From contig JASNYH010000001.1 of NCBI GenBank assembly GCA_048500255.1, positions 558,001-622,000 of the forward strand: a stretch of DNA of 64,000 nucleotides. Reading direction: 5' to 3'. Under the pieces are notes generated by a model. It searched no databases, was not told the origin of the DNA, and saw only the letters and a list, made by a program, of their open reading frames with translations. Source of the DNA: JAMHWF01 sp048500255. GTDB taxonomy: Bacteria; Pseudomonadota; Gammaproteobacteria; Burkholderiales; Burkholderiaceae_C. Positions 1 to 9,627 of the stretch are shown here, in pieces. How positions within the stretch are numbered: position 1 is the stretch's first letter; each line of letters starts with the position of its first letter. The translations under genes and the position numbers were made by a program.

Positions 1-773
<773 letters not shown>

Positions 774-837
774 CGCACGGCCACCGGGCCACCCGCCGCA
801 CCGCTCCCGCCTCGCACGACCCGCAGACCCGCCCGCC

Positions 838-1185
838 ATGCGCGCCGTCGTCGTCACCCTGGCCGTGCTGCTCGCGCTGGTGCAGATCGAGCTGTGGTTC
901 GGCAAGAGCGGCGTGCCGCACGTCGCCGAGCTGAGCGGCCAGCTGCGCGAGCAGCGCGCCGCCAACGACGCCGCGCGCGCGCGCAACCAGCAGGTGCAGG
1001 CCGAGCTGCGCGACCTGAAGGAAGGCCTCGAGATGGTCGAGGAGAAGGCGCGCGGCGAGCTCGGCATGCTGCGCGCCGACGAGATCCTGGTGAAGGTCGT
1101 GACGCCGGCGACGGCGTCGGCGCAGGCCCAGCAGCAGCAGCAACAACAGCCGTCGCCGCCGCCGCCCGCGCCGGCGGCGCGCTGA
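838..1185 (+). CDS. ftsB: Cell division protein FtsB (septum formation initiator)
   Basis: Small bitopic inner-membrane protein of the FtsQLB divisome complex. The 115-residue product has a short cytoplasmic start, one membrane segment at about residues 4-20, and a coiled coil at about 30-75 (LREQRAANDAARARNQQVQ, then LRDLKEGLEMVEEKARGELG), ending in the family pattern LGMLRADEILVKVV. The C-terminal tail is low complexity, with a glutamine run encoded by CAG/CAA repeats followed by a Pro/Ala-rich end. Position directly after eno supports the call. The TGA overlaps the probable non-ATG start of the next gene. Confidence 0.9.
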   Translation: MRAVVVTLAVLLALVQIELWFGKSGVPHVAELSGQLREQRAANDAARARNQQVQAELRDLKEGLEMVEEKARGELGMLRADEILVKVVTPATASAQAQQQQQQQPSPPPPAPAAR

Positions 1186-1841
1186 TCCGCGCACTGGACG
1201 CCTTCGTCGCCCTGCTCAACGCGCCGGCGTTCGCGCTCGGCGCGACGCCGGTCAGCTGCGCCGAGCTGGCGGGCGCGCTGCTCGGGCTGTGGATGGTGGC
1301 GTGCAACATGCGCGTCAACCCGCTCGCCTGGCCGCTGGCGATCGCCAGCTCGGCGCTCTACCTGCTCGTCTTCTGGCAGGCGAAGCTGTACGGCGACGGC
1401 GCGCTGCAAGTCCTCTTCATCGCCATCGCCGCCTGGGGCTGGTGGCAATGGCTGCGCGGCACGCAGGACGACGGCCGCACGCCGCTCGCCGTGCGCCACC
1501 TGACGCCGCGCGGCCGCGCCGCGGCGCTCGCCGCGATGGCGTTGCTGTGGCCCGCGACCGGCTTCTTCCTCGACCGCGCGACCGACACCGACGTGCCCTG
1601 GTGGGACGCCTTTCCGACCGCGGGCAGCGTCATCGGCCAGTGGCTGCTCGCACGCAAGCACGTCGAGACCTGGACGGCGTGGGTCGCCGTCAATGCCGTG
1701 GCGATCGCGCTGTTCGCCTACAAGGGGCTGTGGCCGACGACGCTGCTCTATGCCGTGTTCCTCGTGCTGTCGTTCGTCGGCTGGCGGGGGTGGCGGCGCC
1801 GCGCCCTCGGTCACGGCGCGGCAATGGAGGCGGCGCGATGA
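1182..1841 (+). CDS. pnuC: Nicotinamide riboside transporter PnuC
   Basis: Probable inner-membrane facilitator for nicotinamide riboside. The product is about 219 residues, with seven hydrophobic segments typical of PnuC, including LLGLWMVACNMRVNPLAWPL, a tryptophan-rich stretch IAAWGWWQWLRG, and the closing KGLWPTTLLYAVFLVLSFVG. No ATG lies at the expected N-terminus; the first internal ATG (1309) would remove the first membrane segment. CTG at 1182, overlapping the ftsB stop, or CTG at 1194 are the likeliest starts, so the start is uncertain. The end overlaps the next gene by ATGA, so translation is probably coupled. The neighbouring kinase supports an NAD-salvage role. Confidence 0.82.
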   Translation: MIRALDAFVALLNAPAFALGATPVSCAELAGALLGLWMVACNMRVNPLAWPLAIASSALYLLVFWQAKLYGDGALQVLFIAIAAWGWWQWLRGTQDDGRTPLAVRHLTPRGRAAALAAMALLWPATGFFLDRATDTDVPWWDAFPTAGSVIGQWLLARKHVETWTAWVAVNAVAIALFAYKGLWPTTLLYAVFLVLSFVGWRGWRRRALGHGAAMEAAR

Positions 1842-2464
1842 CCAGCGGTCGCGTCATCGCCATCGTCGGCGCCGAGAGCACCGGCAAGACGACGCTGGCC
1901 GCCGCGCTGCATCAGCGCCTGGCGGCCGAGGGCCGCCGCGTCGCGCGCGTCGACGAAGTGCTGCGCGAGTTCTGCGCCCGCCACGGCCGCACGCCGCGCA
2001 TCGACGAGCAGGCCGCCATCGCTGCCGAGCAGACGCGGCGCATCGAAGCAGCGGCACGGTCGCACGACGTCGTCGTCGCCGACACGACGGCGCTGATGAT
2101 CGCCGTCTACAGCGACTACGTGTTCGGCGACCGCAGCCTCTACGAACACGCCGAGCGCGAACACGCGCGGCTCGCGAGCTTCACGCTGCTGACGGCGCTC
2201 GACCTGCCGTGGCAGGCCGACGGCATGCAGCGCGACGGCCCGCACGTGCGCGAGCCTGTCGATACGCTGGTGCGTGCGGCGCTGCTGCGCAGCGGCGCGG
2301 CGCACGGCGTCGTCGCGGGCAACGGCGAAGCGCGGCACGAGGCGGCGCATGCGAGCGTGCGGCGCGTCCTGACGAGCGCCGATCCGACGCCGACGCGCTG
2401 GCAGTGGTGCTGCGAGCGCTGCGGCGATGCGGGGTGCGAGAGGCGGCTGTTGCTGGCCCGCTGA
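1838..2464 (+). CDS. NadR-like nicotinamide riboside kinase / AAA ATPase
   Basis: A 208-residue P-loop protein with Walker A GAESTGKT at residues 11-18 right at the N-terminus, as in the ribosylnicotinamide kinase domain of NadR. An aspartate-rich strand, DVVVADTTALMIAVYSDYVFG, lies where NadR-type kinases bind substrate. It lacks the adenylyltransferase and helix-turn-helix domains of full-length NadR. The ATG overlaps the pnuC stop by 4 bases. Coupling to a PnuC transporter suggests uptake of nicotinamide riboside and trapping by phosphorylation to nicotinamide mononucleotide (inference). The C-terminus holds a small cysteine cluster (CCERCGDAGCERR) of unknown role. A different nucleoside kinase specificity cannot be excluded. 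Confidence 0.78.
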   Translation: MTSGRVIAIVGAESTGKTTLAAALHQRLAAEGRRVARVDEVLREFCARHGRTPRIDEQAAIAAEQTRRIEAAARSHDVVVADTTALMIAVYSDYVFGDRSLYEHAEREHARLASFTLLTALDLPWQADGMQRDGPHVREPVDTLVRAALLRSGAAHGVVAGNGEARHEAAHASVRRVLTSADPTPTRWQWCCERCGDAGCERRLLLAR

Positions 2465-2528
2465 GTTCCAGCCGCAGCTGTCCCGGGCAGACGCGACGCG
2501 CGGCGCAAGACCTGACCGCGCCAGCAGC

Positions 2529-3518
2529 TCAGTGCCTCGCCTCCGACCCCGGCGGCTGATCCTTTCCAGGCGTGAACAGCCGCGCCGCGTCCACCGCGTC
2601 GAAGCGGTACTTCGCCCCGCAGAACTCGCAGCCGATCTCGACGCGGCCCTGTTCGTCGACGATGTCGTCGACCTCGGCACGGCCCAGCCCTTCGAGCATG
2701 CGCGCGACGCGCTCGCGCGAGCAGGTGCAGGCGAAGTGCGGGCGCGGCGCGGCGGCGCGCGGCGCCTCGCCGGCCTGCACCAGCCGCAGCAGCGGCTCCT
2801 CCCAGAACAGCCGTCGCAGCACGGTGTCGGCGTCGAGGCCAAGCAGTTCGTCGCGCGTCAGCGTGGCGGCCAGGTGCGCGATGCGGTGGTAGTCCTCCGA
2901 CACCCCGATGGCATCCTCGCGGCCCTGCCGGTCGCGCAGGTTGCCCTCGCCCTCGACCGGCAGGCGCTGGATCAGCAGCCCCGCGGCGACGTCGTCGTTG
3001 GCCGCCAGCACGAAGCGCGTGTCGAGCTGCTCCGACTGCAGCATGTAGTGCTCGAGCACCTGCGAGAGCTCCTGCAGCGGCTCGCGGCGATCGCCGTGCA
3101 GCGGCACGATGCCCTGATACGGCTGCTGGCCCGGCAGGCGGTCCTTGGGGTCGAGCGTGATCGCGCAGCGGCCCTGGCCGTGCACGTTGAGCATCGCCTC
3201 GAGGCGCGCCGCCGCGGGCACGTCGCCGACGACGGTGGCCGTCGAGCGGAACCCGAGGTCGGGCTGCGCCTCGGCCACCGCCAGCTTGACCGGCCCGTCG
3301 CCCGAGATCTGCAGCACGAGGGCGCCGTTGAACTTGATGTTGGCCTGCATCAGCACGGCAGCGGCCGACATCTCCCCGAGCAGCGCGCGCACCGGCGCCG
3401 GATACGTGTGGTCGGCCTGCGCGCGGCGCGCCAGCACGTCGCGCCAGCTGTCGGTCAGGCGCACGAGCATGCCGCGCACCGGCATGCCGTCGAACAGGAA
3501 CTTGTGGATCTCGCTCAT
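2529..3518 (-). CDS. hslO: Redox-regulated chaperone Hsp33
   Basis: Cytoplasmic holdase activated by oxidative and heat stress. The 329-residue protein starts MSEIHKFLFDGMPVRG, as Hsp33 does, and carries the zinc redox switch at the C-terminus: CxC at residues 264/266 and CxxC at 297/300, all four cysteines present. Its length is slightly above the usual 290-300 because of a short C-terminal tail. It lies 88 bases downstream of the gamma-carbonic-anhydrase-like gene on the same strand, separated by a palindromic repeat. Confidence 0.96.
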   Translation of the reverse strand: MSEIHKFLFDGMPVRGMLVRLTDSWRDVLARRAQADHTYPAPVRALLGEMSAAAVLMQANIKFNGALVLQISGDGPVKLAVAEAQPDLGFRSTATVVGDVPAAARLEAMLNVHGQGRCAITLDPKDRLPGQQPYQGIVPLHGDRREPLQELSQVLEHYMLQSEQLDTRFVLAANDDVAAGLLIQRLPVEGEGNLRDRQGREDAIGVSEDYHRIAHLAATLTRDELLGLDADTVLRRLFWEEPLLRLVQAGEAPRAAAPRPHFACTCSRERVARMLEGLGRAEVDDIVDEQGRVEIGCEFCGAKYRFDAVDAARLFTPGKDQPPGSEARH

Positions 3519-3540
3519 GTCTGCCCCTCGTCCGCGGAGT

Positions 3541-3601
3541 ACCTCGGACGATCCCCCGAGTGGATGCGGGCCGGCTTGGGGCGGCCCTGCGCTCGGCCCG
3601 C
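3541..3601. repeat. Palindromic intergenic repeat
   Basis: GC-rich inverted repeats fill the gap between the carbonic-anhydrase-like gene and hslO. CTCGG pairs with CCGAG at 3543-3560, and GGGCCG pairs with CGGCCC at 3568-3599. The 14-mer GCTTGGGGCGGCCC (3574-3587) is the exact reverse complement of 15419-15432 in another intergenic palindrome of this window, so the two belong to one repeat family. It may act as a transcription attenuator. Confidence 0.5.
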
Positions 3602-3606
3602 TGAGC

Positions 3607-4131
3607 TCACGCCAGCTCCTTCAATCCGGCCGCGTAGCGCCGTGCGTTCTCGACATAGCCCCTCGAAATGCCGCGGATGCCCTCGATCTGTTCGGGCGTC
3701 AGCATGCGCACCACCTTGGCCGGCGAGCCGACGATCAGTGCGCCGTCGGGGAACTCCTTGCCCTCGGTGACGAGGGCTCCGGCGCCGACGAGGCAGTTGC
3801 GGCCGATCTTCGCGCCGTTGAGCACGACGGCCTGGATGCCGATCAGCGCGCCGTCGCCGACGATGCAGCCGTGCAGCATCGCCTGGTGGCCGACCGAGAC
3901 GCCCTCGCCCAGCACCATCGGCACGCCTTCGTCGGTGTGCAGCACGGCGCCGTCCTGGATGTTGCAGCGCGCGCCGATCACGATCGGGTCGTTGTCGGCG
4001 CGGATCACGCTGCCCCACCACACGCTGGCCTCGGCGCCGAGCTCGACGCGGCCGATCACGGTGGCCGTGGGCGCGACCCACGCGCCGGGGCCGAGTCGCG
4101 GCGCATGCTCGCCGAGCTGATAGATCGCCAT
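3607..4131 (-). CDS. Gamma-carbonic-anhydrase-like hexapeptide-repeat protein (YrdA/PaaY family)
   Basis: A 174-residue left-handed beta-helix protein. Hexapeptide repeats run from about residue 15 to 130. The three zinc-ligand histidines of the gamma carbonic anhydrase fold are visible as H65 (AVLHTDEG), H82 and H87 (VSVGHQAMLHG). The length matches the YrdA/CaiE/PaaY group, whose members are carbonic anhydrases or thioesterase-like proteins, so substrate is not fixed. It is divergent from the DUF455 gene and upstream of hslO on the same strand. Confidence 0.9.
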   Translation of the reverse strand: MAIYQLGEHAPRLGPGAWVAPTATVIGRVELGAEASVWWGSVIRADNDPIVIGARCNIQDGAVLHTDEGVPMVLGEGVSVGHQAMLHGCIVGDGALIGIQAVVLNGAKIGRNCLVGAGALVTEGKEFPDGALIVGSPAKVVRMLTPEQIEGIRGISRGYVENARRYAAGLKELA

Positions 4132-4215
4132 CGGGAAGAACCTCGCTGAATGCTGCTGGAGGAGAAAGACGACGGTGCGCCGGCGCGCGCCGGGCCCGAG
4201 TGCAGAATTCTAGGG

Positions 4216-5013
4216 ATGAACCCGCGACGACGCGCCCTCGAGGTCTTGTGCATCGCCGATCCGGCCACCAAGGCCGCTGCGGCGCGCGAGCTGTTCGCAT
4301 CGCTCGATCCCGACACGCCGATCGACGCCGACGAGGCCTTCGACGAACCGCCCTCCCTCCCCGGCCGCCCCGAGCACCCGCGCCTCGTGCCGGCCACCGC
4401 GGTGCCCCGACGATCACCTTTCACGCCCGAAGGCCGCGCCGCGCTGCTGCACTCGATCGCGCACATCGAGTTCAACGCGATCAACCTCGCGCTCGACGCC
4501 GTGTGGCGCTTCACCGGCATGCCCGCCGACTACTACCGCGACTGGCTGCGCGTCGCAGCCGAGGAGGCGCTGCACTACACGCTGCTCGCCGATCACCTGG
4601 CCACACTCGGCCACGCCTACGGCGACTTCGACGCACACGACGGCCTGTGGTCGATGGTGCTGCGCACGCGCCACGACATCGTGGCACGCATGGCGCTGGT
4701 GCCGCGCACGCTCGAGGCGCGCGGCCTCGACGCGACGCCGCCGCTGCAGGCCAAGCTGCGCAAGGCCGGTGACGCGCGCGCCGTCGAGATCCTCGACGTG
4801 ATCCTGCGCGACGAGATCGGCCACGTCGCGATCGGCAACCGCTGGTACCGCCGGCTGTGCGCGCAGCAGGGGCTCGACCCGGTCGCGCACTACACGCTGC
4901 TGACGCGGCGCCACGAAGCGCCGCGGCCACGCCCGCCGTTCAACCGCGCCGCGCGCGCGGCGGCCGGCTTCAGCGACGACGAGATCGCCTTCCTCGACTA
5001 CGGCGACGCCTGA
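4216..5013 (+). CDS. DUF455 ferritin-like protein
   Basis: A 265-residue helical protein of the DUF455 ferritin-like family. ATG at 4216 is chosen over the upstream ATG at 4150 because family members begin near the motif RRRALEVLCIADPATKA, which here follows directly. Carboxylate/histidine pairs suited to a diiron site are visible in HIEFNAINLALDAVWRF, RVAAEEALHYTLLADHL, and the late helix LRDEIGHVAIGNRWY. Function is unknown in this family; some members sit near tRNA-modification or stress genes. Its last 16 bases overlap the 3' end of the convergent penicillin-acylase-like gene. Confidence 0.85.
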   Translation: MNPRRRALEVLCIADPATKAAAARELFASLDPDTPIDADEAFDEPPSLPGRPEHPRLVPATAVPRRSPFTPEGRAALLHSIAHIEFNAINLALDAVWRFTGMPADYYRDWLRVAAEEALHYTLLADHLATLGHAYGDFDAHDGLWSMVLRTRHDIVARMALVPRTLEARGLDATPPLQAKLRKAGDARAVEILDVILRDEIGHVAIGNRWYRRLCAQQGLDPVAHYTLLTRRHEAPRPRPPFNRAARAAAGFSDDEIAFLDYGDA

Positions 5014-7469
5014 CGCGACGCCGGCGTCACGACCAGCGTGTCGACCGCTGCGCCGCTCCACAGCGGCAGGTACTCGACCTTCGCCCAGCGCTCGACGAAG
5101 CTGCGGTACAGCGGCGAGTGCACCAGCCCCGACTGCCCCGTCGAGTGCATGTAGCGCGAGTTCGCCGGATCGGCCACGTCGTACAGCGCGCGCAGCGACG
5201 GGCCGTGCTCGTCGAGATAGAGCTCGCCGGTGCGCGCCTCGGGGCGCAGCGACACGCGCGACACGTTGACGGTGTAGGTGTCGCCGCCCACCGGAGTGCG
5301 CAGCTCGAAGGCGCGCGCCAAGAGGCCGACGCGGCTGAACGGCCGGTGCTCGGAGCGCGCGACGTGCGCGTCGCCCCAGCGCCAGCGCGCGATGTCGTCG
5401 CCGTGGCGCGCCGCGAGCTCGTCGAGCGCGCGCGTCAGCGCAGCGCCCGACTGCTCGGCGCAGGTCTCGCGGCGATCGGCCGTGGCCTTGTCGTCGCACC
5501 ACCAGGCATCGTCGCGCTCGAGCACACCCTCGAGCGCCTCGCGGTGGCTGCGCGAGCCGAGCGAGCGCTCGTAGGCCGCGGCGCCCATCTCGTCGGCGAA
5601 CACGCCCTGCGCGAGCTGGCGCACCCAGGCATAGAAGACGAGCGGCGCCGCGTCGTCGGCGGCCATCGTGCCGTCGAACGACGCGAGGCGCTGCTGCGCG
5701 GCGACGGCGAGGCGGTGCGTCGACGCGGCGCGCCGCAGGTGCGGCAGCAGGCGCTGCGTCGCCAGCGACACCACGTCGGCCTGCATCGCGGCAAAGTCGT
5801 CGAGCGACAGCGTGCGCCGCTCGGCGAGCAGCAGCTCGATGCGCTGCTGGCGGTACGGCGGCGCCCATTCGCTCGTCATGTAGTGCGGATAGTCGGTGCC
5901 GTGGATGCGCTGGTTGGCCGTCGCGATCCAGCCGCGCGCCGGGTCCGTCTCGCGCGGCGTCGCGGCGGCGTCGACGAAACCCGCCCAGTCGTAGCGCGCG
6001 TCCCAGCCGGGCGCCGGCAACTGCCCCTTGAGCTCGTTGTCGGCGCGGCGCAGCGGCACGCGGCCGGCGGCGACGAAGCCGATGCGCCCGGCGCGGTCGG
6101 CGACGACCATGTTCTGCATCGGCGCGACGTGGTCGGCCGACGCGGCGACGAACTCGTCGACGCTGCGCGCGCGCTGCATCGCCAGCGCCGCCGCGAGCGT
6201 CGGCCACGCCTCGGCGTCGAGCGCCGTCCAGCGCATCGCGATCAGCGGCGCGCCCGGCCCGAGCACGCCGCGGCCGACGCCGGCGTCGGAGATCACGGGC
6301 CCGTGGCGCGTGCGGCGCACCGTCATGCGCACGTCGGGCTGGCCCTTGACGCGGATCGTCTCGTCGAAGCTCTCGAATCGCGCCCAGCCGTCGGGCGTGC
6401 GGTAGCGCGTCGGGTCGGCCGGGTCGACGCGCTCGAGATAGAGATCCTGCACGTCGGGATTCGTGTTCGTGTAGCCCCAGGCGATGTGCTCGTTCTGGCC
6501 GAGCACGACGGCCGGCAGGCCGGGCAGCGTGGCGCCGGCGACCTTCAGCGCGGGCGTGTCGATGCGAGCGTAGTACCACAGCGCCGGCGCGCTCAGCTTG
6601 AGGTGCGGGTCGTTGGCGAGCAGCGGCGCGCCGGTCGCGCTGCGCGAGCCGGCGACGACCCAGTTGTTCGAGCCCGCGCCCTCGACGCCCGACGGCGGCG
6701 CGGCGCGTTCGAGCGCGGCCAGCCGCTGCTGCGTGCCGGCGTCGGAGAGCGCCACCTGCCACTCGCGCAGCAGCGCCGCATAGTCGGCCGTCACCAGAGG
6801 CCGCTCGCCGGGATACGGTGGCAGCAGCTCGTTGATGCGTGCCATCGGCAGCCGGCTAGCCATCTGCAGCCGCAGCATCTCGCTGCCCCAGTTGCCGCCC
6901 AGATCCCAGGCCATCATGACGGCCCACGCCAGGCTGTCGACCGGATCCCAACGCTCGGGCTGCAGGCCGAGGATCACGAACTCGGGCGGCCGCGCGCGCA
7001 GCTCGCGCTCGAGGAACGCGTTGATACCGGCGGCATAGGCCTCGAGCGCGCGACGCGTGTCGGCGTCGAGCCGGCTCCATTGCGCAGCCGCAGCGCGGCG
7101 CACGCCGAGCGCACGCAGAAAGCGGTCGTTGTCGAGCGCCGCGGGGCCGAAGGCCTCGGCCAGCCGGCCGGCGCCGATGCGCCGGTGCGTCTCGAGCTGC
7201 CACAGCCGGTCCTGCGCGTGCACGAAGCCCAGGCCGAACAGCGCGTCGTCGAGCGTCGCAGCACGGATCGTCGGCACGCCGTGGGCGTCGCGCTCAATGC
7301 GCAGCTCGGCCTTCGGCCCGGGCAGCTCGATCGCGCCGTCGCTGCGCGGCAGCGCGCGCTGCGCATAGACGGCCAGCGCCACCGCGGCGGCGGCCAGCGC
7401 GAACAGCAGCGCGGCGCCGAGGCGGCGCGCCCAGCGGCCGGCCCGGGTGTTGAATCGTTCACTCATCAT
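4998..7469 (-). CDS. Penicillin acylase family Ntn-hydrolase
   Basis: An 823-residue precursor of the penicillin amidase (S45) family, which includes acylases for beta-lactams and acyl-homoserine lactones. An N-terminal signal or anchor segment (residues about 15-36) implies export. The self-processing site is GAGSNNWVVAG, with the catalytic serine at S267 preceded by Gly. Thus residues before 267 form the alpha subunit and linker and those after form the beta subunit. Further family marks are DAHGVPTIRA, the HAQDRLWQLE segment, LLANDPHL after the nucleophile, and WGYTNTNPDVQDLY. The substrate cannot be read from sequence; cleavage of a signalling lactone is possible but unproven. A second ATG three bases downstream (7466) is an equal start candidate. 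Confidence 0.93.
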   Translation of the reverse strand: MMSERFNTRAGRWARRLGAALLFALAAAAVALAVYAQRALPRSDGAIELPGPKAELRIERDAHGVPTIRAATLDDALFGLGFVHAQDRLWQLETHRRIGAGRLAEAFGPAALDNDRFLRALGVRRAAAAQWSRLDADTRRALEAYAAGINAFLERELRARPPEFVILGLQPERWDPVDSLAWAVMMAWDLGGNWGSEMLRLQMASRLPMARINELLPPYPGERPLVTADYAALLREWQVALSDAGTQQRLAALERAAPPSGVEGAGSNNWVVAGSRSATGAPLLANDPHLKLSAPALWYYARIDTPALKVAGATLPGLPAVVLGQNEHIAWGYTNTNPDVQDLYLERVDPADPTRYRTPDGWARFESFDETIRVKGQPDVRMTVRRTRHGPVISDAGVGRGVLGPGAPLIAMRWTALDAEAWPTLAAALAMQRARSVDEFVAASADHVAPMQNMVVADRAGRIGFVAAGRVPLRRADNELKGQLPAPGWDARYDWAGFVDAAATPRETDPARGWIATANQRIHGTDYPHYMTSEWAPPYRQQRIELLLAERRTLSLDDFAAMQADVVSLATQRLLPHLRRAASTHRLAVAAQQRLASFDGTMAADDAAPLVFYAWVRQLAQGVFADEMGAAAYERSLGSRSHREALEGVLERDDAWWCDDKATADRRETCAEQSGAALTRALDELAARHGDDIARWRWGDAHVARSEHRPFSRVGLLARAFELRTPVGGDTYTVNVSRVSLRPEARTGELYLDEHGPSLRALYDVADPANSRYMHSTGQSGLVHSPLYRSFVERWAKVEYLPLWSGAAVDTLVVTPASRQASP

Positions 7470-7582
7470 GGCCTCGGCGTAACAGCGGCGAGCAACTGTA
7501 CCGCCGCGGCGCCGCTGTTCGCCCTTTAGGCGTGCACAGGCGCTGCCGACAATCCAGGCATGCCTTCGAGCGGGAGACCGCG

Positions 7583-7954
7583 ATGACGATGAACAACTTG
7601 ATGCACGCCGGCACCGACCTCGCCTTCCCGCCCATCGTGGCGCCGCTGGGCGACGACCTCGATTGCGGGCTGCCGCAGGAGCGTGCCATGCGCATCGCGG
7701 CGCGCCGCGTGTTCGTCGCGATGAAGCGCGTCTACCTCGACGCCGCTTCGCCGCTGCAGGGCAGCACGGGCGCGCGCCTGCGCCGGCGCATTCGCCAGGC
7801 CGTCGAGCCGGCCGACCTGCTCGCGGTGCACGCCGAACTGCTCGACGCGCTGGCGCCGCTGGAGGCCGACTCGGTCACGCAGCGCCACGCCCTGCACCGC
7901 CAGCTGGGCGAAGCCTTCGTCGACGCCACGCTGACCGGCTTCGTGCCGCTGTAG
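7583..7954 (+). CDS. Conserved-looking hypothetical protein
   Basis: A 123-residue acidic-basic mixed protein that I do not recognise. ATG at 7583 is favoured over the in-frame ATG at 7532 because a purine-rich GGGAGA lies at 7572-7577 just upstream. The sequence is soluble and probably helical (EPADLLAVHAELLDALAPLEADS), with no membrane segment, signal peptide or metal motif. It is divergent from the acylase gene and convergent with the DUF1993 gene. Codon usage matches its neighbours, so it is likely a real gene. Confidence 0.6.
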   Translation: MTMNNLMHAGTDLAFPPIVAPLGDDLDCGLPQERAMRIAARRVFVAMKRVYLDAASPLQGSTGARLRRRIRQAVEPADLLAVHAELLDALAPLEADSVTQRHALHRQLGEAFVDATLTGFVPL

Positions 7955-7976
7955 CGCGGCCCCGGCTCGGCCCCGC

Positions 7977-8483
7977 TCAATGGCCGAGATAGTCGGCCTT
8001 TCCCAGCGGCACGCCGTTGTGGCGCAGCAGCGCGTAGGCCGTCGTCACGTGGAAGAAGAAGTTCGGCAACCCGTGCTGCTGCAGGTAGCCGAGGCCCGTG
8101 TACTGCAGCGGCTCGCGGTTGCGCACCGGCACGCTGACAGGCGCCTCCTCGCGGCCCTCGAAGCGTGACGCGGGCACGCTCTCGATCCAGGCGATCGTCT
8201 TCGCGATGCGCGTCTTGAAGTCGTCGATCGTCGTCTCCGTGTCCTCGAACTTCGGCGCCTCGTCGCCGGTGAGCCGCGCCACGCCGAACTTGGCCGAGTC
8301 GCAGGCGATCTGGATCTGCTTGGACAGCGGCAGCATGTCGGGGAACAGGCGCGACGCGAGCAGCACCGCCGGGTCGTAGTTCCTTTCCTTGGCATGGGCG
8401 GCGGCGCGGTCGAGCCACGCCGACAGGCTTTGCAGCATACGGGCGTAGACGGGCACGCTCATCGTGTGCATCGAGATCGGCAT
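7977..8483 (-). CDS. DUF1993 family protein
   Basis: A 168-residue protein of the DUF1993 family, related in fold to the DinB/YfiT four-helix bundle. The start at 8483 (MPISMHTMSVPVYARMLQ) is preferred over a longer open frame to 8633 because GGAGT sits about 7 bases upstream and the family begins here. Characteristic stretches are SLSAWLDRAAAHA, LFPDMLPLSKQIQIACD, and a late PNFFFHVTTAYALLRHNGV with the conserved histidine. Function is unknown. It is divergent from the hydroxyacid dehydrogenase gene. Confidence 0.88.
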   Translation of the reverse strand: MPISMHTMSVPVYARMLQSLSAWLDRAAAHAKERNYDPAVLLASRLFPDMLPLSKQIQIACDSAKFGVARLTGDEAPKFEDTETTIDDFKTRIAKTIAWIESVPASRFEGREEAPVSVPVRNREPLQYTGLGYLQQHGLPNFFFHVTTAYALLRHNGVPLGKADYLGH

Positions 8484-8619
8484 CGGGGGGACTCCTGGAC
8501 GGTCGGTTCGGTTGCGGAACCGGCATGCTACGACGCCCGTGCGCAGCGTGCACAATGCCGAGGCACGAATCCGAACAGAGCGGGCCAGAGCGAGCCCGCG
8601 CAGCCCGGTCGATCGCCCC

Positions 8620-9627
8620 GTGAACATCATCATCCTCGACGACTACCAGGACGCGGTGCGCAAGCTCAAGTGCGCGTCGCTGCTGCAGCACCTCAATGCC
8701 AAGGTCTTCACCAACACCGTCAAGGGCATCGGCCAGCTGTCGGTACGGCTGCGCGACGCCGAGGTGCTGGTGCCGATCCGCGAGCGCACGCAGTTCCCGA
8801 AGCAGCTGCTCGAGAAGCTGCCCAAGCTCAAGCTGATCGCGCAGACCGGGCGCGTCGGCCCGCACATCGACGTCGAGACCTGCACGCGGCTGGGCATCGC
8901 GGTGGCCGAGGGCGTCGGCTCGCCGGTCGCGCCGGCCGAACTGACGTGGGCGCTGATCATGGCGGCGACGCGCCGCCTGCCGCAGTACATCGCCAGCCTC
9001 AAGCACGGCGCATGGCAGCAATCGGGGCTGAAGGCGGCGTCGATGCCGGCCAACTTCGGCCTCGGCACGGTGCTCAAGGGGCGCACGCTCGGCATCTGGG
9101 GCTACGGCAAGATCGGCCAGCTCGTCGCCGGCTACGGCCGTGCGTTCGGCATGCACGTCACGGTCTGGGGCAGCGCGGCGTCGCGCGACAAGGCGCGCGC
9201 CGACGGCCACGTCGCGGCGCCGTCGCGCGAGGCCTTCTTCGAGGCGAGCGACGTGCTGACGCTGCACCTGCGCCTGGACACCGCGACGCGCGGCGTCGTC
9301 AAGGCCGACGACCTGGCGCGCATGAAGCCCACGGCGCTGATCGTCAACACCTCGCGCGCCGAGCTGATCGAGGAAGGCTCGCTCGTCGCTGCGCTCAACC
9401 GCGGCCGCCCGGGCATGGCCGCTGTCGACGTCTACGAGAGCGAGCCCATCCTCGCCGGCTCGACGCTGCTGCGGCTCGAGAACGCCGTGTGCACGCCGCA
9501 CATCGGCTACGTCGAGCAGGACAGCTACGAGACTTACTTCGGCGCCGCGTTCCAGAACGTCGTCAACTTCGTCAACCAGAACCCGACGAACATCGTCAAT
9601 CCCGAAGCGCTGAAGGTGATGCGTTGA
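8620..9627 (+). CDS. D-2-hydroxyacid dehydrogenase (NAD-dependent)
   Basis: A 335-residue cytosolic oxidoreductase of the D-isomer 2-hydroxyacid dehydrogenase family. The Rossmann motif GIWGYGKIGQLVAG is mid-protein, and the catalytic triad is visible as Arg in NTSRAELI, Glu in DVYESEP and His in CTPHIGYVE. GTG at 8620 (VNIIILDDYQDAV) is the likely start. The substrate is not defined by sequence; the group includes phosphoglycerate dehydrogenase and glyoxylate/hydroxypyruvate reductases, but there is no ACT domain, which argues against SerA. It is the first gene of a coupled run: its TGA overlaps the TTG start of the MFS gene. Confidence 0.9.
   Translation: MNIIILDDYQDAVRKLKCASLLQHLNAKVFTNTVKGIGQLSVRLRDAEVLVPIRERTQFPKQLLEKLPKLKLIAQTGRVGPHIDVETCTRLGIAVAEGVGSPVAPAELTWALIMAATRRLPQYIASLKHGAWQQSGLKAASMPANFGLGTVLKGRTLGIWGYGKIGQLVAGYGRAFGMHVTVWGSAASRDKARADGHVAAPSREAFFEASDVLTLHLRLDTATRGVVKADDLARMKPTALIVNTSRAELIEEGSLVAALNRGRPGMAAVDVYESEPILAGSTLLRLENAVCTPHIGYVEQDSYETYFGAAFQNVVNFVNQNPTNIVNPEALKVMR

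Noticed and set aside
1126..1152. CAG-repeat microsatellite in ftsB as a phase-variable switch
   Set aside because: The tract is a short, imperfect trinucleotide run; length changes would keep the frame, so on/off switching is not expected.
4414..6762. Long open frame of about 780 codons on the minus strand overlapping the acylase gene
   Set aside because: It is an Arg/Ala-rich out-of-frame shadow of the penicillin-acylase-like gene, caused by high G+C, with no recognisable domain.
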